Positions 59,020-64,000 of a stretch of DNA of 64,000 nucleotides are shown here, piece after piece. The notes under the pieces are model-generated. The model did no database searches. It was not told the origin of the DNA and was given only the letters and a program-made list of their open reading frames with translations. Each line of letters starts with the position of its first letter. Position 1 is the stretch's first letter. Made by a program: the position numbers and the translations under genes. Source of the DNA: Elusimicrobiota bacterium (GTDB lineage: Bacteria > Elusimicrobiota > Elusimicrobia > UBA1565 > UBA9628); the NCBI GenBank assembly GCA_027451985.1, contig DAIDHS010000011.1, positions 1-64,000 of the forward strand. Reading direction: 5' to 3'.

Positions 59020-60128
59020 TCGAGCGTCCTCTTGAACTTGTGCGCGGCCAAGGCCGTCATCGCGAGGCAGGAGAGGCTTAAGGCCGCGAAAGGCACGGCG
59101 AGCTCTAGAAACGACGAGCCTTCCAGGAAGCAATGGCGCGAGATGACCATGAACCAGCGGGCCGGCAGCAGCATGGTGAAGTACCAGAAGAACTTCGGCA
59201 TGCTGGCGATGGGAAAGACGAAGCCGGAGAGGATGACCGAGGGCATCATGCCGGTCAGCATGGAGAGCTGCATGGCCAGGGTCTGCTGTTTGGAGGCGAT
59301 GGAGATAAAGAGGCCCTGGGCCAGGTAGGTCAATAAAAAAATAAGGCAGCCCAAGCCGAAAACCCAAAGGTGCCCGCGGAAGGGCACGCCGAAAGCCGCG
59401 CGCGCGATGATGTAAACGAAGACCACGGCCAGCGCGCCCAAGGAGGCGTAGGGCAGGGCCTTGCCCACGATGATCTCGATAGGCTCCACCGGCGTCGAGA
59501 GCAGGAGCTCCATTGAGCCGTTTTCCCACTCCCGCGCCACGGTCATGGCTGTGAGGAAAATCGACAAAATGGCCATAATGACGACCACCACGCCCGGGAT
59601 GATGAACCAGCGGCTGTTGAGTTCCGGGTTGAACAAAAAGCGCGTGCGTAGGTCGTAGGGCGGCCGCATATCCGCGCCGGCGATGCGCTCGGAGGCCAAG
59701 GTTTGGATGGTGTTGACGTACTGGGAAACCGGGACGACCGTCGAGTTGTCCGCGCCGTCCAAGAGAACCTGCGCCTCGGCGGTCCGGCCGCTCCAGAGAT
59801 TCTTCTCGAACTGCGGCGGGATGATGAGGGCCGCGCGGGCGCGCTCGGCCACCAAGTCGTCAAGGGCCTGGCCGGGCGAGAAGTCCCGCCGCACGCGGAA
59901 ATAGCCGGAGCTGGAGAACGTGTCGATGAGCCGGCGGGAAGCCTGGGTCTGATCCGAGTCGCTGACCGCCAGTTTGACATTTTTGACGTTGAAGTCGATG
60001 GCGACGCCATAAATGACGACCATCACCAGGGGCATCACCAGCGCCAGGCTCATGGTGAACGGATCGCGCCGGATGTGGAACCACTCCTTGCGCGCCATGG
60101 CCGCGGCCCGCGACCAGACGAAGTTCAT
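59016..60128 (-). CDS. ABC-2 type permease (first), drug-efflux type
   Basis: A 370-residue permease, the same length as its partner. It starts AAAMARKEWFHIRRDPFTMS, with first helix LALVMPLVMVVIYGVAIDFN. The large extracytoplasmic domain includes AQVLLDGADNSTVVPVSQYV. C-terminal helices carry IIPGVVVVIMAILSIFLTAM, REWENGSMELLLSTPVEPIE and SVILSGFVFPIASMPKFFWY. The two permeases are paralogous and probably form the heterodimeric channel of a YbhFSR-type exporter. Both ends overlap neighbours by 4 nt. Confidence 0.92.
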   Translation of the reverse strand: MNFVWSRAAAMARKEWFHIRRDPFTMSLALVMPLVMVVIYGVAIDFNVKNVKLAVSDSDQTQASRRLIDTFSSSGYFRVRRDFSPGQALDDLVAERARAALIIPPQFEKNLWSGRTAEAQVLLDGADNSTVVPVSQYVNTIQTLASERIAGADMRPPYDLRTRFLFNPELNSRWFIIPGVVVVIMAILSIFLTAMTVAREWENGSMELLLSTPVEPIEIIVGKALPYASLGALAVVFVYIIARAAFGVPFRGHLWVFGLGCLIFLLTYLAQGLFISIASKQQTLAMQLSMLTGMMPSVILSGFVFPIASMPKFFWYFTMLLPARWFMVISRHCFLEGSSFLELAVPFAALSLSCLAMTALAAHKFKRTLE

Positions 60129-61048
60129 GGCCGGTCCTCCACCATGCGGATGAAGACGTCCTCCAGGCTCGGCGCGATGGTCCGAATGCGGAAAGTCTTT
60201 TCCAGCTCGGGCCGCCAGTGCCGCCAGGCTTCGGCGTTTGCCGCCGCGGCGTGGAACCGGTGGCCGTAGGGCTCAAAGAAGGCGAAAGCCTCGTGGTTTT
60301 GAAACGCTGTCATCCGGGAGAAGCTCAACTCCTCGATGGGCTCGAACTCGAAGACCTGCTCCGGGAAAGCCGCGGCCTTGAGCCCGGCCGGGCTGTCCAT
60401 GGCGACCAGCTTGCCCTCGCGCATGAGCGCGATGCGGCCGCACTGTTCGGCTTCGTCCATGTAGTGCGTCGTCACGAAGACCGTCTTGCCGCTTTCGGCC
60501 ACCCGGCGGATAAGCGCCCAGAAGCGCTCGCGCCCGGCCGGAGTGACTCCGGCGGTCGGCTCGTCCAGGAAGACGACCTCCGGGTCGTGGAGCAGGGCCG
60601 CGGCCAGGGAGACCTGCTGCTTGGTGCCGCCGGAGAGCTCATGGACGAAGGCGCCGAGGCCTTTTTTGAAGGAGATGAGTTCCAGAATCTCTTGCCGGCG
60701 CTTGGCGTAGTACGCCGCATCGAGCTTGCGCAGGCTCGCGATGAAGTCGAGATTTTCCTTGACCGTCAAATCGTTGTAGAGGGTGAACTTCTGCGACATG
60801 TAGCCGACCTTGGCCTTGATGGCGTTTTCCCCGTCTTCGTAGCCGGTTCCGGCCACGCGGACGCGGCCCTCGGTGGGCGGCAGCACGCCGCAAAGGACGC
60901 GGATGGTCGTGGTCTTGCCCGCGCCGTTGGCTCCCAGAAAGCCGAAGATTTCGCCGCGGCCCACCGTGAAGGTGACGCGGTCGACCGCGGTGAAATCGCC
61001 GTAGCGCACGACCAAATCGCGCGCCTCGACCACCGTCTCGTCGTTCAT
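60125..61048 (-). CDS. ABC transporter ATPase (second), efflux
   Basis: A 307-residue ATPase. Walker A is FGFLGANGAGKTTTIRVLCG, the signature is GAFVHELSGGTKQQVSLAAA, Walker B is PEVVFLDEPTAGVTPAGRER, and the H-loop is VFVTTHYMDEAEQCGRIALM. A C-terminal extension of about 80 residues is like those of drug and lipid exporter ATPases. All catalytic motifs are intact, unlike the first ATPase. In E. coli YbhF the two ATPase halves are one polypeptide; here they are separate, overlapping by 4 nt. Confidence 0.93.
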   Translation of the reverse strand: MNDETVVEARDLVVRYGDFTAVDRVTFTVGRGEIFGFLGANGAGKTTTIRVLCGVLPPTEGRVRVAGTGYEDGENAIKAKVGYMSQKFTLYNDLTVKENLDFIASLRKLDAAYYAKRRQEILELISFKKGLGAFVHELSGGTKQQVSLAAALLHDPEVVFLDEPTAGVTPAGRERFWALIRRVAESGKTVFVTTHYMDEAEQCGRIALMREGKLVAMDSPAGLKAAAFPEQVFEFEPIEELSFSRMTAFQNHEAFAFFEPYGHRFHAAAANAEAWRHWRPELEKTFRIRTIAPSLEDVFIRMVEDRP

Positions 61049-61782
61049 GGGCCCCCTAAGGCCGCGCGGCGCAGGAACAATTCGTCGAAGCTGCGCGCTT
61101 TTTGCTCCTGAAGAAGAGTCCTGGGCTCGCCCGAGGCCAGCAACAGCCCGGCTTCGAAGAGATGAACCTTGGAGCAGCGCTCGGCCTCGTCCATGTAGGC
61201 GGTCGTGGCCAGGATGAGGATGTGCTCGTCCAACAGGCGGTAGAGCAGGGTCCAGAGCTCCCTCCGGCTGATCGGGTCGACTCCCGTGGTGGGCTCGTCC
61301 AAGATCATGACCCGCGGGGAGCGCAGCAAGGCGCAGATGAGCCCGAGCTTCTTGTACATCCCCCCCGAGAGCTGTCCGGCCGGACGGCGGACGAACTCGG
61401 CGAGCCTGGCGACTTCAAGCAGTTCCTCCCGCTTGCGCTTGTAGTCTGGGGGCGCGATGCCGTAGAGGTCGCGGAAGAATTCCAGGTGCTCGTCCACGGA
61501 AAGATCGGGATACAGGCTCTGGGTCTGCGGCATGTAGGAGATTTTGGGGCGCAGATCCGCGAAGGAAATGTCCCGCCCGCCTTCGCGGTACGAAATGGAA
61601 CCTTCGTCCGGACGCATCAGGCCCAGCACGATGCGCAGCAAGGTCGTCTTGCCCGATCCCTCGGGGCCGATGATGCCGTGCATCCGTCCCGCCTCGAACT
61701 CGGCGGAGACGCCGTGCAGGGCCTGGAATGCGCGGAAGGACTTTTTGACGCCGGCGACCGAAATGGAGATGGGTTCGCTCAT
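61045..61782 (-). CDS. ABC transporter ATPase (first), degenerate H-loop
   Basis: A 245-residue ATPase. Walker A is MHGIIGPEGSGKTTLLRIVL, the Q-loop region is ISYMPQTQSLYPDLSVDEHL, the signature is GQLSGGMYKKLGLICALLRS, and Walker B is RVMILDEPTTGVDPISRREL. The switch segment reads ILILATTAYMDEAERCSKVH, so the expected His of TTHYMDEAE is Ala. This suggests one weak and one full ATP site in the transporter. It follows the adaptor gene with a 4-nt overlap. Confidence 0.92.
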   Translation of the reverse strand: MSEPISISVAGVKKSFRAFQALHGVSAEFEAGRMHGIIGPEGSGKTTLLRIVLGLMRPDEGSISYREGGRDISFADLRPKISYMPQTQSLYPDLSVDEHLEFFRDLYGIAPPDYKRKREELLEVARLAEFVRRPAGQLSGGMYKKLGLICALLRSPRVMILDEPTTGVDPISRRELWTLLYRLLDEHILILATTAYMDEAERCSKVHLFEAGLLLASGEPRTLLQEQKARSFDELFLRRAALGGP

Positions 61783-62513
61783 TGGGGAAGCGCGACCTCG
61801 ATGGTCATGCCGGGCTTGAGAATTTCCCGGTCGTTGGAGCCCAAGAAGCTCACTTTCACGCCGAAGACCAGGCGCTCGCGCTCGGCCCGGGTCTGGACGT
61901 TCTTGGGCGTGAATTCCGCCTCGTCGTTGATTTTGAGGATGTGCCCTTCAAAGGGCCGCATGCCCATTTCCGGAAGATAGCCGATGAGCCTTTCTCCCGG
62001 GTGCAGGCTCGCCACCAGGGGCTGGGGCACGTAGATGTAGGCCCAGATGTCCTTGATGTTCGCCAGAGTCAGGAGCTTGGTGCCGGGTCCGACGAGCTCC
62101 CCGGGCTCGTGGTAGCGGCTTAAAACCGTCCCGTTGATGGGCGAACGGATGGCGCACCAGCTCAGATGCACGTCCGAATCCTCCTTGCGGTTGCGGATTT
62201 GGTCCATGGTGTCCGGCGAGATGGTCCCGTTCTTGAAGAGCCTAAGGCCGCGCCGATAGTTGATGTCCGCCAGATCCGCCGCCACTTTGACGTCGTCGCA
62301 GAGCAGGCGCACGACCACCTCGCCCTGGGTCACCCGGTCGCCTTCCTGCGGCACGACCTCCGCGATGGGCGAGGACAGCCGGGACGAGAGGTCGACGTTG
62401 GTGGCCTCCAAGGTGCCGGCGTAGAGAAAGGGCGAGCGAAAAAAGACGAGCTTCACGGCGACGCCGAGAACGGCGGCCGCGGCCGCGGCGGCGATTAAAA
62501 TCTTCTTGTTCAT
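61779..62513 (-). CDS. HlyD-type periplasmic adaptor, short form
   Basis: A 244-residue membrane-fusion protein. An N-terminal anchor (ILIAAAAAAAVLGVAVKLVF) is followed by a half lipoyl domain (GTLEATNVDLSSRLSSPIAE; VVPQEGDRVTQGEVVVRLLC), then a short helical hairpin (ADINYRRGLRLFKNGTISPD) and the second lipoyl half (WCAIRSPINGTVLSRYHEPG). The beta-barrel domain includes DIWAYIYVPQPLVASLHPGE. The hairpin is much shorter than in AcrA or MacA. It links the ABC permeases to the TolC-like channel encoded upstream. Confidence 0.9.
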   Translation of the reverse strand: MNKKILIAAAAAAAVLGVAVKLVFFRSPFLYAGTLEATNVDLSSRLSSPIAEVVPQEGDRVTQGEVVVRLLCDDVKVAADLADINYRRGLRLFKNGTISPDTMDQIRNRKEDSDVHLSWCAIRSPINGTVLSRYHEPGELVGPGTKLLTLANIKDIWAYIYVPQPLVASLHPGERLIGYLPEMGMRPFEGHILKINDEAEFTPKNVQTRAERERLVFGVKVSFLGSNDREILKPGMTIEVALPQ

Positions 62514-63895
62514 GGGGTCTCCTTGGCGGACGAAAGGCTCGCCAGCGTGGCGAGCTGGATGAGCTCCTGGGTCTTGGTCTGGGCGGATCCGATTTGGGCC
62601 TGCAGGGCGTTTAAGTCCGCGGTCTCGACGTCGAGGATGGTCGATCCGCCGCTTTTATAAGACGAGTAGCGCAGCTCGGCGATTTGCGAAGTGTCCTTGA
62701 CCGACTCGCGGTCGAGCGTCTCGATGTCGCTGAGCGCGGCGTACTCGTCCTTGGCCTTGCGCCAGTCGCGCGCCAAATCGTCGTAAGCCGCCGCTTCCTG
62801 GGCCAGGCTCGCCGCGGCCAAGTCCTTCTGCGCCGCCGCCAGGCGCCGGGTGCGCCCGAACTCGAAGAGCGGGACGCTGGCGCTGACGCCGGCCGTATTC
62901 TGCCAGACGCTTTCCAGGAGCGGCATGTTCGGGTACATGTAGTCGGACTTGTAGAGGAGAGCAAAGCGCGGCCAGAGCTGGTCTGAAAGACTGCGGGACG
63001 CCAGCGTCTGCGCCCGGGCCTGGCGGGCATAGACCGCAAGCCCGGGATAAGCTTCGTCCATGGGAGCCTCGGCCGCGAGCTTGAAGGCGGCTTCCACGGA
63101 CCCGAGCGGCTCCAAATTGACGACGAGCGTCGGCGGGCTGATCTCCGGCGGAGAGGAATTCGCGATGCGTGCGTCCAAGGGAGCGGAGGCGTCGAGCTCC
63201 TGATTGCGCCCGGTTTGGGCGAAGAGCGTGCGCAAGGCCGCGGAGGCCTGGACTTGGGCGGCCCGGAAGTCGCGCAGGCGCTCGACGACCTGTTCCTGGG
63301 CCGTCAGCGAGTCGATGCGGCTGGCCGCGCCCGCGCGGAAGCGGCTTTCGATGTCCTGGTCCTGGGCCTGGGCCAGCTTGAGGGAATCGGCGAGCGAGCG
63401 CTCCTGCTCGAGCGCCAACTGGACCTGGAAATAGTCGAGGCGCGTCATGAGCAGCACTTGTCTGCGCACGAGGTCGCGCTGGGCTTCCTGGGACGAAGCC
63501 AGCGCTTTTTGGCTGCGCCAGGCGTTTAAGAGCGTGCCTTGATCCCAGAGCGTATAGGAAACCGTCGGACCGACCGAATAGCTGTCGTGGGAGCCGAACT
63601 GGAAGGACGAAAGTCCGGGGGCCAAAGACAATCTGGGCACGATGGTTTGGTATTGATAAGCGGCTTGAAGGGATATCTGTGGCACGAGAAGGGCGAACTG
63701 GGCGTCGACTTGGGCCGTGGCTGCGGCCAGGCCGCTTTGGGCGGCCTTCAGGGCGGGCGAATGGCTTAAGGCTTCGCTCTCGGCTTGGGCCAGCGTGAGG
63801 GAGAGCTCCGGCGGGGCGGCCGCGGCGGCTGAGGGCGCGGCAATAAAAAAAATTGCGGCAAAAATTAAAGTGCGCGCGTCTGATTCCTTCGCCAT
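62510..63895 (-). CDS. TolC-like outer-membrane efflux channel
   Basis: A 461-residue OEP-family protein. The signal peptide is LIFAAIFFIAAPSAAAAAP. Paired OEP repeats follow: LSLTLAQAESEALSHSPALK, QKALASSQEAQRDLVRRQVL and RKDEYAALSDIETLDRESV-KDTSQIAELRYSS. The tail contains ILDVETADLNALQAQIGSAQ. It is the first gene of the operon, followed in order by adaptor, two ATPases and two permeases, a complete tripartite exporter. The exported substrate is unknown. A promoter-like pair lies 18-46 bases upstream. Confidence 0.92.
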   Translation of the reverse strand: MAKESDARTLIFAAIFFIAAPSAAAAAPPELSLTLAQAESEALSHSPALKAAQSGLAAATAQVDAQFALLVPQISLQAAYQYQTIVPRLSLAPGLSSFQFGSHDSYSVGPTVSYTLWDQGTLLNAWRSQKALASSQEAQRDLVRRQVLLMTRLDYFQVQLALEQERSLADSLKLAQAQDQDIESRFRAGAASRIDSLTAQEQVVERLRDFRAAQVQASAALRTLFAQTGRNQELDASAPLDARIANSSPPEISPPTLVVNLEPLGSVEAAFKLAAEAPMDEAYPGLAVYARQARAQTLASRSLSDQLWPRFALLYKSDYMYPNMPLLESVWQNTAGVSASVPLFEFGRTRRLAAAQKDLAAASLAQEAAAYDDLARDWRKAKDEYAALSDIETLDRESVKDTSQIAELRYSSYKSGGSTILDVETADLNALQAQIGSAQTKTQELIQLATLASLSSAKETP

Positions 63896-63912
63896 GAGCG
63901 TTCTGGATGCGT

Positions 63913-63941
63913 AAAATAACTAATAGCAACGCTCCGGCCAA
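63913..63941 (-). promoter_or_regulatory. sigma70-like promoter of the efflux operon
   Basis: On the minus strand TTGGCC (63936-63941), a 17-base spacer and TATTTT (63913-63918) precede the TolC-like gene. Predicted leader is about 10 nt. No ribosome site is obvious before the ATG. Confidence 0.45.
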
Positions 63942-63965
63942 ACGCGAGGCGAATCGGGGCGGCTT

Positions 63966-64000
63966 TTAACGCGCTCTGCCGCCGTCGAAGAGGGCGATGC
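63966..64000 (-). CDS. possible C-terminal end of an upstream gene, cut by window edge
   Basis: A minus-strand frame ending TAA at 63966-63968 reads ...IALFDGGRAR. It would be the tail of a gene lying outside the window, upstream of the efflux operon, where a TetR-type regulator is common in related loci. Eleven codons are too few to identify it. Confidence 0.2.
   Translation of the reverse strand, partial: IALFDGGRAR

Noticed and set aside
57748-59328. 526-residue plus-strand ORF
   Set aside because: Antisense to the ABC permeases; His/Glu/Gly/Arg-rich with no recognisable motif, typical of high-GC shadow frames.
62655-63941. 428-residue minus-strand ORF
   Set aside because: Out-of-frame overlap with the TolC-like gene; Arg/Pro/Gly-rich and lacks OEP repeats.

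Overview
This is a gene-dense, high-GC window of a Gram-negative-type bacterial chromosome. Evidence for an outer membrane includes a TolC-like channel, a KDO-8-phosphate phosphatase, an ArnT-like glycosyltransferase and several predicted beta-barrels. Large secreted proteins with a FlgD-like C-terminal domain, each followed by a PorV/UPF0164-type barrel, sit beside Bat-operon genes and a TPR-SpoIID protein. This combination fits Elusimicrobiota or a related uncultivated phylum. That placement is an inference from gene content; no rRNA gene is present.

Layout. (1) 1-8017, minus strand: a class II glutamine amidotransferase, a HEAT-repeat protein and a complete aerotolerance (Bat) operon, moxR-DUF58-hypothetical-batA-batBC-batD, with batD cut by the window edge. 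(2) 8160-8972, plus: an RDD membrane protein with a probably leaderless promoter. (3) 8969-30010, minus: MurU-like nucleotidyltransferase with an AmgK/RapZ-C fusion kinase, an ArnT-like transferase, a dehydrogenase, a coiled-coil protein, PorV-like barrel 1 with an 1875-residue Kelch/FN3 protein, a sugar cluster (kdsC, pgi, rpiB, GlcNAc-type kinase), a lipoprotein, TPR-SpoIID, a tiny Gly/Cys-rich protein, a cold-shock protein and a NYN nuclease-like protein. (4) 30113-33186, plus: secreted FlgD-tailed protein 2, PorV-like barrel 2 and a TMEM175-type channel. (5) 33287-34314: an initiator tRNA gene with a degraded integrated element bounded by a 46-bp direct repeat of the tRNA 3' half. (6) 34400-38523, minus: a lipoprotein, CbpM-DnaJ, Hsp20, an Ig-like small protein and a radical SAM protein. 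A row of strong hairpins at 36803-36967 looks like an unannotated plus-strand RNA. (7) 38606-42925: universal stress protein, sugar-1-phosphate guanylyltransferase, nitroreductase, OsmC, parvulin and a frameshifted threonine aldolase. (8) 43026-55324, plus: a four-gene operon of FecR-domain protein, barrel, 2826-residue FlgD-tailed giant and PorV-like barrel 3. (9) 55367-57910, plus: a ClC channel/exchanger and a CPA1 Na+/H+ antiporter. (10) 57907-63895, minus: a six-gene tripartite ABC-2 efflux operon whose genes all overlap by 4 nt.

The most interesting theme is the threefold pairing of a secreted protein ending in the same FlgD-like tail (VASGVY...K..VI[KR]) with an immediately adjacent, co-directional PorV-like barrel. 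By analogy with type IX secretion, where PorV handles C-terminal-domain cargo, these look like dedicated cargo-barrel cassettes. No other T9SS component is visible here. Most ORF-track lines are antisense or out-of-frame shadows and are omitted.
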